Shown here one piece after another: positions 52,528 through 61,151 of a stretch of 64,000 nt of DNA. The position numbers were made by a program, and so were the translations under genes. The DNA comes from Flavobacterium aquidurense (GTDB lineage: Bacteria > Bacteroidota > Bacteroidia > Flavobacteriales > Flavobacteriaceae), in the NCBI RefSeq assembly GCF_001404985.1, contig NZ_JRLF01000014.1:1-64000 (forward strand), in the 5' to 3' direction. The notes under the pieces are model-generated. The model had not been told where the DNA came from. It worked only from the letters and a program-made list of their open reading frames with translations, and did not search any database. Within the stretch, counting starts at the first letter, position 1. Each line of letters starts with the position of its first letter.

Positions 52528-54351
52528 ATGACTACAGAAGAACAAATCTCCAGAACTCCTTTTCCTAATTCCAAAAAAGTCTATGTAAAAGGTGAAATTC
52601 ACCCTATAGAAGTAGCCATGCGCGAAGTAATACTTAGCGACACCAAACTTTCTAATGGCGGAATCGAAAAAAATCCATCCGTAACAATTTACGACACTTC
52701 AGGACCATATACAGATCCAGACATCGAAATTGATATTCGCAAAGGCTTACCAAGACTCAGAGAGGAATGGATTCTAAACAGAAATGATGTAGAAATTCTA
52801 AACGAAATCTCATCTGAATACGGACAAACCCGATTAAAAGATGAAAGTCTTAATCATCTTCGTTTCGAATATTTACATCAGCCAAAACGAGCCAAAAAAG
52901 GTGCAAATGTCACCCAATTGTATTACGCCAAACAAGGTATAATAACTCCAGAAATGGAATATATTGCCATTCGTGAAAACCAACGTATCGAACTTTTAAA
53001 AGAGCAAACCAAAGCTATGCGATGCCAACACGACGGACATAGTTTTGGCGCAAATACTCCAAAAAGCAAAATCACTCCTGAATTTGTTCGTAGCGAAGTA
53101 GCTTGCGGAAGAGCCATTATCCCTAACAACATCAACCATCCTGAAAGTGAACCCATGATTGTTGGGCGTAACTTTTTAGTAAAAATAAACGCTAATATTG
53201 GTAATAGCGCCGTGACTTCAAGCATAGAAGAAGAAGTAGAAAAAGCTGTTTGGGCTTGCCGTTGGGGAGCTGATACGATTATGGATTTATCAACCGGTAA
53301 AAATATTCACGAAACCAGGGAATGGATTATTCGTAATTCACCGGTTCCCATTGGTACCGTTCCTATTTATCAGGCTTTAGAAAAAGTAAAAGGAATAGCC
53401 GAAGATTTAACCTGGGAAGTTTTTCGTGATACATTAATCGAACAGGCAGAACAAGGTGTTTCGTATTTTACGATTCATGCAGGAGTTTTGTTACGTTACA
53501 TACATTTAACTGCGGATCGTGTTACCGGAATCGTTTCCCGCGGCGGATCGATCATGGCAAAATGGTGTTTATTTCACCATAAAGAAAACTTCTTATATAC
53601 TCATTTTGAGGAAATCTGCGAAATCATGAAACAATATGATGTTGCTTTTTCTTTGGGTGATGGTTTACGTCCGGGTTCGATTGCTGATGCTAATGATGCT
53701 GCACAATTTGCCGAATTAGAAACACTTGGTGAACTAACAAAAATTGCCTGGAAACATGATGTTCAGGTTTTCATTGAAGGTCCGGGTCACGTGCCAATGC
53801 ACATGATAAAAGAGAATATGGACAAACAATTAGAGCATTGCAGCGAAGCTCCTTTTTACACTCTTGGTCCCTTAACCACAGATATTGCACCAGGTTACGA
53901 TCATATCACATCGGCAATTGGAGCTGCAATGATTGGCTGGTATGGTTGTGCAATGTTGTGTTATGTTACACCAAAAGAACACTTGGGATTACCCAACAAA
54001 AAAGACGTGAAAGATGGCGTAATCACTTATAAAATTTCTGCTCATGCCGCAGATTTGGCTAAAGGTCATCCCGGAGCACAATATAGAGATAATGCCTTAA
54101 GTAAAGCTCGTTTCGAATTTCGTTGGGAAGATCAGTTTAATTTGTCATTAGATCCTGATACCGCAAGAGAATTTCATGACGAAACCCTTCCTGCAGACGG
54201 TGCAAAAGTGGCACATTTCTGTTCGATGTGTGGACCAAAATTCTGCTCGATGAAAATATCTCAGGAAATACGCGATGTAGCAGCTGCTGAAAAAGGCATG
54301 CAGGAAAAATCAGAAGAGTTTATCGAGCAAGGGAAAGAAATCTATATATAG
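52528..54351 (+). CDS. thiC: Phosphomethylpyrimidine synthase ThiC
   Basis: 607 residues. A radical-SAM-type enzyme that converts AIR to HMP-P, the pyrimidine half of thiamine. The C-terminal cluster motif CSMCGPKFCSM is near residue 567 (CxxC-x4-C pattern). Conserved stretches include EPMIVGRNFLVKINANIGNSA, GADTIMDLSTGKNIHETREW and EGPGHVPMHMIKEN. The length is typical of the longer bacterial ThiC. It is cotranscribed with thiS and followed by an intraoperonic inverted repeat. Confidence 0.98.
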   Translation: MTTEEQISRTPFPNSKKVYVKGEIHPIEVAMREVILSDTKLSNGGIEKNPSVTIYDTSGPYTDPDIEIDIRKGLPRLREEWILNRNDVEILNEISSEYGQTRLKDESLNHLRFEYLHQPKRAKKGANVTQLYYAKQGIITPEMEYIAIRENQRIELLKEQTKAMRCQHDGHSFGANTPKSKITPEFVRSEVACGRAIIPNNINHPESEPMIVGRNFLVKINANIGNSAVTSSIEEEVEKAVWACRWGADTIMDLSTGKNIHETREWIIRNSPVPIGTVPIYQALEKVKGIAEDLTWEVFRDTLIEQAEQGVSYFTIHAGVLLRYIHLTADRVTGIVSRGGSIMAKWCLFHHKENFLYTHFEEICEIMKQYDVAFSLGDGLRPGSIADANDAAQFAELETLGELTKIAWKHDVQVFIEGPGHVPMHMIKENMDKQLEHCSEAPFYTLGPLTTDIAPGYDHITSAIGAAMIGWYGCAMLCYVTPKEHLGLPNKKDVKDGVITYKISAHAADLAKGHPGAQYRDNALSKARFEFRWEDQFNLSLDPDTAREFHDETLPADGAKVAHFCSMCGPKFCSMKISQEIRDVAAAEKGMQEKSEEFIEQGKEIYI

Positions 54352-54363
54352 TGATGTGTTTTC

Positions 54364-54408
54364 TGTAAAATGTGAGATGCGTTTCACTTTTACATTTCAC
54401 ATTTTACA
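54364..54408. repeat. 12-bp inverted repeat after thiC
   Basis: TGTAAAATGTGA (54364-54375) and TCACATTTTACA (54397-54408) are exact reverse complements. They lie within the thi operon and may form an mRNA 3'-end or processing hairpin; no strong T run follows. Confidence 0.65.
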
Positions 54409-54426
54409 AAAAACATTTTACAAAAT

Positions 54427-55017
54427 ATGATCGTAATTACAAATCCTTCTGCTATTGCAAATGAAATCAACATTATTGATTCTTTATTTGAAGAAGGATT
54501 GTCTTTGCTTCATATTCGGAAACCTGATTTTTCTGAGATTGAAATGGTGGAATTTATTCATCAAATAAAACCTGAATATCGTTCTAATTTGGTTTTGCAC
54601 AATCATCATCAATTAGTTGAAGATTTTGGAATAAAGCGAATTCATTTTTCAGAACAAGACAGAAAAAATAGTTTTTCAATTCGTAAGCATCAAAAGATAT
54701 TCTCAACGTCAACGCATTCTATTGAAGATTTCAATTCTGTAGAAAATGATTTTGATTATGCATTTCTAAGTCCTGTTTACAAAAGTATTTCTAAGGCAGA
54801 TTATCATCCAAAAGAAAACCTTTTTGAAGCATTAAAATCGAGAACAAATCACAAAACAAAAGTGATCGCTTTAGGCGGAATTGATTCTGAAAACATCAAA
54901 AAAACATTTGAAAATGGCTTTGACGATGTAGCCCTTTTAGGAAGTATCTGGAAGAACGAAAACCCAATAAAACAATTCAAATTATGTCAGAAAATCGTCC
55001 GTTCGTGCTCAGTATAG
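54427..55017 (+). CDS. ThiE/TenI-family protein (thiamine phosphate synthase-like paralog)
   Basis: 196 residues of TIM-barrel ThiE/TenI fold. It starts MIVITNPSAIANEINIIDSLFEEG and has LLHIRKPDFSE, the THSIEDFNSV loop and IALGGIDSENIKKTF near the C-terminus. The metal and pyrophosphate residues usual for ThiE (the ND pair in the INDR segment) are replaced by LHNHHQL, so it is probably not the main thiamine phosphate synthase, which is the gene at 55729. A thiazole tautomerase (TenI) role is the best guess. It overlaps thiD by 34 bp. Confidence 0.8.
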   Translation: MIVITNPSAIANEINIIDSLFEEGLSLLHIRKPDFSEIEMVEFIHQIKPEYRSNLVLHNHHQLVEDFGIKRIHFSEQDRKNSFSIRKHQKIFSTSTHSIEDFNSVENDFDYAFLSPVYKSISKADYHPKENLFEALKSRTNHKTKVIALGGIDSENIKKTFENGFDDVALLGSIWKNENPIKQFKLCQKIVRSCSV

Positions 55018-55739
55018 CCGGTTTTGATCCTTCCGGAGGCGCAGGTGTTCTGGCCGACATCAAAACATTAGAGCAACATCAGGTTACAGGATTTGCCATT
55101 ATAACCGCCAATACCATTCAGACTGAAAATGAATTTCATACTATCCAATGGATAGATTTAAGTTTTGTAATTCGGTCTATTGAAACCTTATTTAAAAAGT
55201 ATGCTATCAAAACGGTAAAAATTGGAATTGTACCTTCTTTACATTATTTAAACCGAATTCTTTCGACTATAAAACTATTATCTCCAACGACTTTAATTGT
55301 CTGGGATCCTGTTCTAAAATCGACTACAAAATTCGAATTCATGAATATTGAAGATCAATTGAATTTAAATAAAATCTTATCAAAAATTGATTTAATCACG
55401 CCAAATTACAATGAAATAGAAATTTTATTTCCTGGTTTCACTACCAATAAAATTTGGCTGCAAAATGAAATTCCAACTTCTGTTTTATTAAAAGGCGGGC
55501 ATAATTTTTCTGAATTGGGAACTGACAGGTTATTCGTGAAAAATGAAATTATTGATTTATTGCCTTCAGGAAAAAAATGTTTTGAGAAACATGGTTCGGG
55601 CTGCGTTTTGTCATCTGCAATTGCCGCAAACCTGTCTTTGAACCAAACTAAAAAAGAGGCTTGCAAAAATGCTAAAATTTATATTGAAAAATATCTGAGT
55701 TCAACTTCAACTTTAATAGGATATCATTATGTATCATAA
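54984..55739 (+). CDS. thiD: Hydroxymethylpyrimidine (phospho)kinase ThiD
   Basis: 251 residues of ribokinase-like fold. It starts MSENRPFVLSIAGFDPSGGAG, the classical HMP-binding motif, followed by DIKTLEQHQVTGFAIITA. The ATP/anion-hole segment is KKCFEKHGSGCVLSSAIAANLS, where GSGC replaces the common GTGC/GTGD. It phosphorylates HMP to HMP-PP. It overlaps the genes on both sides (34 bp and 11 bp), indicating tight translational coupling. Confidence 0.95.
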   Translation: MSENRPFVLSIAGFDPSGGAGVLADIKTLEQHQVTGFAIITANTIQTENEFHTIQWIDLSFVIRSIETLFKKYAIKTVKIGIVPSLHYLNRILSTIKLLSPTTLIVWDPVLKSTTKFEFMNIEDQLNLNKILSKIDLITPNYNEIEILFPGFTTNKIWLQNEIPTSVLLKGGHNFSELGTDRLFVKNEIIDLLPSGKKCFEKHGSGCVLSSAIAANLSLNQTKKEACKNAKIYIEKYLSSTSTLIGYHYVS

Positions 55740-56367
55740 ACTTCAATACATCTCACAAGGAAATACAATAGAAGAACAATTGTACAATATCCATCAGGCT
55801 TTAGACGCAGGATGCGACTGGATACAAATGCGATTTAAAGACCAAACTGATAAAGATACCTTTGCATTAGCCGAAGCTGTAAAGTTTTTATGCGAAGAAT
55901 ATCTCGCCAATTTTATTGTAAATGACAACTTGTATCTCGCGCAACAAGTCTTGGCAGACGGAGTGCATTTAGGTCTTTCGGATATGAAAATAGACGAAGC
56001 CCGCGCTATTCTAGGAAATAATAAAATTATCGGAGGAACGGCCAATACTTTTGAAGACATTGAAAGTCACGTAAAAAACGGCTGTAATTATATTGGATTA
56101 GGCCCCTTTAGGTTTACCAGTACAAAAGAGAAATTAAGTCCTATTTTAGGATTATCAGGATATTTTGAAATTCTTCAAAAAATAAAAAAAAATAAAATTG
56201 AAATCCCCGTTTATGCCATTGGAGGAATTAATTTAAAAGATATTAGTCCGCTAATGGAAACAGAAATTCATGGTATTGCAGTTTCAGGAATGATTACAAA
56301 TAGTGATCAAAAGAAGAAATTAATTCAACAAATAAACGAAAAATTATATGCAAACGTCATTGTTTAA
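55729..56367 (+). CDS. thiE: Thiamine phosphate synthase ThiE
   Basis: 212 residues. It joins HMP-PP and thiazole phosphate. The active-site residues are present: WIQMRFKDQ (Arg/Lys), VNDNLYLAQQV (Asn-Asp), DGVHLGLSD, GGTANTFEDI and GPFRFTSTKEK, with the phosphate-binding YAIGGINLKDI. It is the true ThiE of the two paralogs in this operon. It overlaps thiD by 11 bp and thiG by 20 bp. Confidence 0.95.
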   Translation: MYHKLQYISQGNTIEEQLYNIHQALDAGCDWIQMRFKDQTDKDTFALAEAVKFLCEEYLANFIVNDNLYLAQQVLADGVHLGLSDMKIDEARAILGNNKIIGGTANTFEDIESHVKNGCNYIGLGPFRFTSTKEKLSPILGLSGYFEILQKIKKNKIEIPVYAIGGINLKDISPLMETEIHGIAVSGMITNSDQKKKLIQQINEKLYANVIV

Positions 56368-57124
56368 AATTGGAGACAAAACCTTCACTTCCCGACTATT
56401 TTTAGGTACTGGGAAATTTGGTTCGAACCATGAAATGGAGGAAGCTATTTTAGCCTCAGAAAGTGAATTAGTGACTGTTGCACTAAAACGAATTGATTTA
56501 GAGACAGAAACGGATGCTATATTATCGCATTTACAACATCCTAATATTCATTTATTGCCCAATACATCGGGAGCAAGAAATGCTAAAGAAGCAATTTTTG
56601 CTGCTCAGTTGGCCAGAGAAGCTCTAGAAACAAATTGGTTGAAATTAGAAATTCATCCAGATCCTAAATACTTAATGCCGGATCCCATAGAAACTTTAAA
56701 AGCAACAGAAGAATTGGCTAAACTTGGCTTCTTCGTTTTGCCTTATATTCATGCAGATCCAGTTTTGTGCAAACATTTAGAAAATGCAGGAACTTCAGCC
56801 GTTATGCCTTTAGGATCTCCAATTGGAAGTAATAAAGGTCTGAGAACAATAGATTTTCTGGAAATTATTATCGAACAAAGTAGCGTTCCTGTAATTGTAG
56901 ATGCCGGAATTGGCGCTCCATCAGACGCTGCAAAAGCTATGGAAATTGGTGCTGATGCAGTTTTGGTAAATACCGCAATTGCTGTAGCCGGAAATCCAAA
57001 ATTAATGGCCGAAGCTTTTAAAGATGCAGTTATTGCAGGCAGAAAAGCTTTTGAAGCTAAAATCGCAAACCAACAAAATTATGCTGTAGCTTCTAGTCCT
57101 TTGACATCTTTTTTATATGAGTAA
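56348..57124 (+). CDS. thiG: Thiazole synthase ThiG
   Basis: 258 residues. ThiG condenses DXP, dehydroglycine and the ThiS thiocarboxylate. The Schiff-base lysine lies in LVTVALKRIDLE. NTSGARNAKEAIFAAQLARE, LKLEIHPDPKYLMPD and AVMPLGSPIGSNKGL are family signatures, ending VDAGIGAPSDAAKAMEIGAD. It overlaps thiE by 20 bp. The usual partner thiH is separated from it by an extra gene. Confidence 0.97.
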   Translation: MQTSLFKIGDKTFTSRLFLGTGKFGSNHEMEEAILASESELVTVALKRIDLETETDAILSHLQHPNIHLLPNTSGARNAKEAIFAAQLAREALETNWLKLEIHPDPKYLMPDPIETLKATEELAKLGFFVLPYIHADPVLCKHLENAGTSAVMPLGSPIGSNKGLRTIDFLEIIIEQSSVPVIVDAGIGAPSDAAKAMEIGADAVLVNTAIAVAGNPKLMAEAFKDAVIAGRKAFEAKIANQQNYAVASSPLTSFLYE

Positions 57125-57136
57125 TTCTTTATCTCT

Positions 57137-57213
57137 CGCAGATTTGGCAGATTGAGCAGATTTTTTTTTACATATTTTATTCGAATAGATCTGCTCAATC
57201 TGCCAAATCTGCG
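57137..57213. repeat. 25-bp perfect inverted repeat upstream of the GxxExxY gene
   Basis: The arm at 57137-57161 (starting CGCAGATTTGGCAG) is the exact reverse complement of 57189-57213 (starting ATCTGCTCAATCTG), spacer 27 nt with a T run. The right arm has an imperfect third copy after the next gene (57651-57677). Confidence 0.9.
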
Positions 57214-57243
57214 GGACAAAAACATAAAAGTAGGAAATTTCAT

Positions 57244-57251
57244 TATATTTG
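57244..57251 (+). promoter_or_regulatory. Possible -7 box of the GxxExxY gene
   Basis: TATATTTG is an exact match 22 nt before the ATG, suggesting the inserted gene has its own promoter inside the thi operon. No clear -33 element is present. Confidence 0.4.
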
Positions 57252-57273
57252 ATTTTAAATTAAAGCTAACATC

Positions 57274-57651
57274 ATGTCAGAAAATGAAATTTCATATAAA
57301 GTAAGAGGTGCAATATTTACGGTATACAATACTTTAGGTCCTGGACTATTAGAATCAGTTTACGAAAGTGCATTACATTACCAATTAAATAAGAATGGAT
57401 TAAATACCATCAAACAAATTAACTTACCAGTTAAATATGATAATGTAGATTTGGATATCACTTTTCGGTTAGATCTATTAGTTGAAAACAAAGTAATTGT
57501 TGAATTAAAATCTGTTGATGAATTGAAATCCATTCACTTTAAACAATTAAATACTTATTTAAAATTAACAAATAAAAAACTGGGATTATTAGTCAATTTC
57601 AATTGTATAAATATTCTGGATAATATACATCGAGTAGTAAATAAAATATAA
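57274..57651 (+). CDS. GxxExxY protein (PD-(D/E)XK-like fold)
   Basis: 125 residues of the GxxExxY family. The namesake motif is GPGLLESVYESAL near residue 28, then LDLLVENKVIVELKSVDEL near 67-82, in which the D-x-E-x-K arrangement resembles the PD-(D/E)XK nuclease core, and HFKQLNTYLKLTNKKLGLLVNF. The family occurs in multiple copies in many Bacteroidota genomes and its function is not established to my knowledge. It is inserted between thiG and thiH and bracketed by ATCTGC-type repeats at 57137-57213 and 57651-57677, so it is not a thiamine gene. Confidence 0.9.
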   Translation: MSENEISYKVRGAIFTVYNTLGPGLLESVYESALHYQLNKNGLNTIKQINLPVKYDNVDLDITFRLDLLVENKVIVELKSVDELKSIHFKQLNTYLKLTNKKLGLLVNFNCINILDNIHRVVNKI

Positions 57652-57677
57652 TCTGCTTAAATCTTTTTTAATCTGCG
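57651..57677. repeat. Imperfect copy of the ATCTGC repeat right after the GxxExxY gene
   Basis: ATCTGCTTAAATC, T-rich centre, AATCTGCG aligns with the upstream ATCTGCTCAATCTGCCAAATCTGCG arm. It begins at the last base of the stop codon, so the gene is enclosed in direct copies of one element. Confidence 0.6.
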
Positions 57678-57696
57678 TGAAACGAAACACAATCCA

Positions 57697-58839
57697 ATGA
57701 AAACATTTAAATCAGTTTTTGAACTATATAACTGGGATTCTATTCAATCTAAAATATACCAAACTACATCAAAAGATGTAGAATGCGCTTTATCTAAAAC
57801 CAAACGTAATCTTGATGATTTTTTAGTTTTGATTTCTCCTATTGCGCAAAATTATCTGGAGCAAATGGCGCAGGAATGCCATGATATTACCAAGAAACGT
57901 TTTGGGAAAACGATCCAAATGTATGCACCGCTTTATTTAAGTAACGAATGCCAGAACATCTGTACGTATTGCGGCTTTAGTTTAGACAACAAAATAAAAA
58001 GAAAAACACTTTCAGATACCGAGATTAAATTAGAAGTCGAAGCTTTAAAAAACCTTGGTTTCGATCATGTTCTATTAGTTACCGGAGAAGCAAATTATAC
58101 GGTAAATATTACTTATTTTTTAAATGCAATTGCTTTAATTCGAAAAGAGTTCTCGATTATTTCGGTTGAAGTCCAGCCACTTTCTACCGAAGATTATGAA
58201 CGTTTACATGAAGCAGGTGTATATTCTGTTTTGGTATATCAGGAAACGTATCATCAGGAGGTATATAAAAAATACCACACCAAAGGCAAAAAATCAAATT
58301 TTGATTATAGACTGGAAACGCCTGACCGAATTGGAACCGCCGGAATGCATAAAATAGGATTAGGGGTTTTATTAGGTTTGGAAGATTGGCGAACGGATAG
58401 TTTTTTTAATGCTTTACATCTGGATTATCTTCAGAAGAAATATTGGCAAACTAAATATTCGGTTTCTTTTCCGAGATTACGTCCCGCCGAAGGAATTATC
58501 GAACCGAATTTTATTATGGATGATAAAGATTTGACGCAACTTATTTGTGCGTATCGTTTGTGGAATGAAGATCTTGAAATCTCAATTTCGACACGGGAAA
58601 ATGAAAAATTCAGAAACAATATTATCCCAATCGGAGTTACAAGCATGAGCGCCGGATCTAAAACAAATCCGGGTGGTTATGTAGTTGATCCACAATCTTT
58701 AGAACAATTTGAAATTAGCGACGAACGTTCAGCAAAAGAAATTGCTCAAATTATAACGAACTCTGGCTATGAACCTGTCTGGAAAGATTGGGATAAAATT
58801 TATAGTCATAAAGAGAAAAGTATTGAAGTCTTAAAGTAA
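57697..58839 (+). CDS. thiH: 2-iminoacetate synthase ThiH
   Basis: 380 residues. A radical SAM tyrosine lyase that makes dehydroglycine for thiazole synthesis. The cluster motif CQNICTYCGFS (CxxxCxxC) is near residue 86. Other signatures are LLVTGEANYTVNITYFL, VQPLSTEDYERLHEAGVYSVL, YQETYHQEVYKKYH and SFPRLRPAEG. The length is normal. It is separated from thiG by the GxxExxY insertion. Confidence 0.97.
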   Translation: MKTFKSVFELYNWDSIQSKIYQTTSKDVECALSKTKRNLDDFLVLISPIAQNYLEQMAQECHDITKKRFGKTIQMYAPLYLSNECQNICTYCGFSLDNKIKRKTLSDTEIKLEVEALKNLGFDHVLLVTGEANYTVNITYFLNAIALIRKEFSIISVEVQPLSTEDYERLHEAGVYSVLVYQETYHQEVYKKYHTKGKKSNFDYRLETPDRIGTAGMHKIGLGVLLGLEDWRTDSFFNALHLDYLQKKYWQTKYSVSFPRLRPAEGIIEPNFIMDDKDLTQLICAYRLWNEDLEISISTRENEKFRNNIIPIGVTSMSAGSKTNPGGYVVDPQSLEQFEISDERSAKEIAQIITNSGYEPVWKDWDKIYSHKEKSIEVLK

Positions 58840-58898
58840 AATATTTTTACTTCAATTCTAACTTTCATTATCGACTTTCTAACTTTAAGACTTAAATT

Positions 58899-59609
58899 AT
58901 GAGCATTATACAAGAATTTCTCCGCTATAACAGACAAACTATTTTACCCGAAATTGGTGACGAAGGTCAGGAAAAACTAAAAAAAGCAAAGGTTTTAGTT
59001 ATTGGTGCCGGCGGTTTAGGTTGCCCAATTTTACAATATATTGCCACGGCAGGAGTTGGTTTTATTGGAATTATGGATTTCGATATAATTGAAATTCACA
59101 ATTTGCACCGACAGATTTTATATACTGAAAATGAAATTGATCAGGAAAAAGTTATTGTTGCCCAAGAAGTAATTTCAAAACTAAATCCGTTAATTAAAGT
59201 AATTGCAATTTCAGAAAAACTAACAATTCAAAATGCATCTCAAATCATTCAGCAATATGATATTATAGTCGATGGTTCAGATAATTTTACAACACGTTAT
59301 TTGGTAAATGATACTTGTGTTGCTTTACAAAAAACATTGGTATATGGGAGCATTCTTAGATTTGAAGGCCAGCTTGCTGTTTTTAATCATAACGGAAGTA
59401 AAAATTTACGTGATTTATTTCCGGAAATGCCAGACCCAAAAGAGGTTCCAAATTGTAATTTGAATGGAGTTTTAGGAAGTGTACCGGGAATTATTGGTAC
59501 AATGATGGCACATGAAACGCTAAAATTAATTTTGGAATTACCAACTTTAAAAAACGAACTCGTACTTTTTAATATGCTGGATTGGAATTTTACAAAACTG
59601 AATTTCTAA
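58899..59609 (+). CDS. thiF: ThiF/MoeB-type adenylyltransferase
   Basis: 236 residues of the E1-like superfamily. The ATP-binding motif VLVIGAGGLGCPILQYIATAGVG splits as GAGGLGC plus the usual D in GIMDFDIIEIHNLHRQ. VDGSDNFTTRYLVND is conserved, and the catalytic-cysteine loop is PNCNLNGVLGSVPGIIG. It should adenylate the C-terminus of ThiS. The two CxxC zinc pairs of E. coli ThiF/MoeB are absent; RDLFP stands where the first pair normally lies. It is the last thi gene and converges on the MOSC gene with a stop-codon overlap of 4 bp. Confidence 0.88.
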   Translation: MSIIQEFLRYNRQTILPEIGDEGQEKLKKAKVLVIGAGGLGCPILQYIATAGVGFIGIMDFDIIEIHNLHRQILYTENEIDQEKVIVAQEVISKLNPLIKVIAISEKLTIQNASQIIQQYDIIVDGSDNFTTRYLVNDTCVALQKTLVYGSILRFEGQLAVFNHNGSKNLRDLFPEMPDPKEVPNCNLNGVLGSVPGIIGTMMAHETLKLILELPTLKNELVLFNMLDWNFTKLNF

Positions 59610-60400
59610 AAAACAACCTCATCTCCAACTGTAATAATTCCCGAATTTAAACTTACAGCATTCGTCCCAAATAAAACAGAGTTGTCTACTACCCGATATT
59701 TACTTAGAGTTTTTAAAGGTTCTTTTTTTAATTTTCCGTTTTTAGGATCATTATTCACCATAATGCATCTTCCGCAAGGTTTGATGTTCTTAAATTGTAC
59801 TTCACCAATCTTAAAAGTGGTAAAGTCATCTTCTTCATGAGGACTCTGACTGGTTATGACAATATTGGGACGGAAGCTCAAAACAGTAATTTTATCTTCT
59901 AATTTTTCATTTAGAAAATCTATACTTTTAGTTCCCACGAATAGATATGGGTAGCCGTCAGCCAGACTTACATTGAAGACTTCTTTTGATTTAGAACTTT
60001 CATGTTTGCGGTCTCCAATTCTAATGATTTTAACGAGTTTGCATTTGAATCCCAAGCAATCACTAAACCATTTTGAAGTGGCTTGATTTACCTCAACAAC
60101 TTCACTTATATCATCCCAAACATCAACTTTTAAAGAATCATCTAAATGTTCATCAATAGAAAATTCATGTTTTTGATTTTCGAAAGTAATAGCAATTTTT
60201 CCATCTGAAATCTGCGGATAAAACTGGCTCATAATTCTATGTTCTCTCTGTGTGATCATTTGATTTTCATCATCAATCAACATCCATCTTCGGTCATTTT
60301 CGAAGCCCATTTCTTCTGCGAAGGCTTTCTCACAACTAATTCCGGCTAGACTTTTTATTGGATAGATATAAATTTCTTTTACACTATAAATTGCGCTCAT
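59606..60400 (-). CDS. MOSC domain protein (YcbX/MOSC N-terminal barrel type)
   Basis: 264 residues. The N-terminal MOSC_N beta-barrel (YSVKEIYIYPIKSLAGISC) is followed by a MOSC domain (about 110-264) containing the conserved cysteine in NIKPCGRCIMVNND. MOSC proteins use molybdenum cofactor sulfuration or Mo-dependent reductions (for example of N-hydroxylated substrates). No Mo cofactor genes are nearby. Its ATG overlaps the aat stop (ATGA), so it is coupled to aat. Confidence 0.9.
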   Translation of the reverse strand: MSAIYSVKEIYIYPIKSLAGISCEKAFAEEMGFENDRRWMLIDDENQMITQREHRIMSQFYPQISDGKIAITFENQKHEFSIDEHLDDSLKVDVWDDISEVVEVNQATSKWFSDCLGFKCKLVKIIRIGDRKHESSKSKEVFNVSLADGYPYLFVGTKSIDFLNEKLEDKITVLSFRPNIVITSQSPHEEDDFTTFKIGEVQFKNIKPCGRCIMVNNDPKNGKLKKEPLKTLSKYRVVDNSVLFGTNAVSLNSGIITVGDEVVF

Positions 60401-61041
60401 TGTTGTTTTGTTTTTAATATCGACATAAATTCTTCACGATCAATTTCGCGGCAGCCTAAACTTTCTAAATGTGGGTTGTAAACCTGACAATCCAAAAGTT
60501 TATAATTTTCTTTTTTTAAATAATTCACCAAAGCAATGAAAGCTGTTTTTGATGCATTTGATACTTTCGAGAACATACTTTCTCCACAAAAAACATGTCC
60601 TAAATCAATACCATATAAACCTCCAACCAAAACCTCATCTTGCCAAACCTCAACAGATTTTGCAATTCCCTGCTCATTGAGTTTGCAATATGCATCGATC
60701 ATTTCGTTTGAAATCCATGTTCCGTCCTGACCTTCACGTTTTATGTTTTGGCAATTAGAAATTACATCTCTAAAGTTTTGATTAAACGTAACTTTAAACT
60801 GATTTCGATTCAAAATATTTCGCATACTTTTCGATACAATCAATTCATCTAAAAACAAAACCATTCTTGGATCCGGTGACCACCAGAGAATGGGATCACC
60901 CTCGTTAAACCAAGGAAAAATTCCGCTTTTGTAAGCCAGTTTTAATCGCTCTGTATCTAAATCCCCACCAATAGCAAGAATTCCTTCTTCATCGGCTTCT
61001 GAAACTGGAGGAAAAAATAAATCTTTGATTATATAATACAT
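60397..61041 (-). CDS. aat: Leucyl/phenylalanyl-tRNA-protein transferase
   Basis: 214 residues from the ATG at 61041 (MYYIIKDLFFPPVSEADEEG); a TTG five codons upstream is less likely. Aat adds Leu or Phe to proteins with N-terminal Arg or Lys, making N-degrons for ClpS/ClpAP. Signatures are GILAIGGDLDTERLKLAYKSG, GIFPWFNEGDPILWWSPDPR, GTWISNEMIDAYCKLNEQG and GGLYGIDLGHVFCGESMFS. It overlaps the MOSC gene by 4 bp. Confidence 0.96.
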   Translation of the reverse strand: MYYIIKDLFFPPVSEADEEGILAIGGDLDTERLKLAYKSGIFPWFNEGDPILWWSPDPRMVLFLDELIVSKSMRNILNRNQFKVTFNQNFRDVISNCQNIKREGQDGTWISNEMIDAYCKLNEQGIAKSVEVWQDEVLVGGLYGIDLGHVFCGESMFSKVSNASKTAFIALVNYLKKENYKLLDCQVYNPHLESLGCREIDREEFMSILKTKQQ

Positions 61042-61083
61042 TTTTTTTAATTGCAATAATTATAAAGAAACGATCAAAAAACA

Positions 61084-61131
61084 AAATTCCAAACCCCAAT
61101 TGCATATTTTATGAATTGGAATTTGGAATTT
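61084..61131. repeat. 18-bp inverted repeat of the AAATTCCAA type after the DUF3127 gene
   Basis: AAATTCCAAACCCCAATT (61084-61101) and AATTGGAATTTGGAATTT (61114-61131) pair at 16 of 18 positions. On the minus strand a T-rich run follows, so this copy may act as the terminator of the DUF3127 operon. Confidence 0.65.
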
Positions 61132-61151
61132 ATTTTTGAGACTTAAACTTA

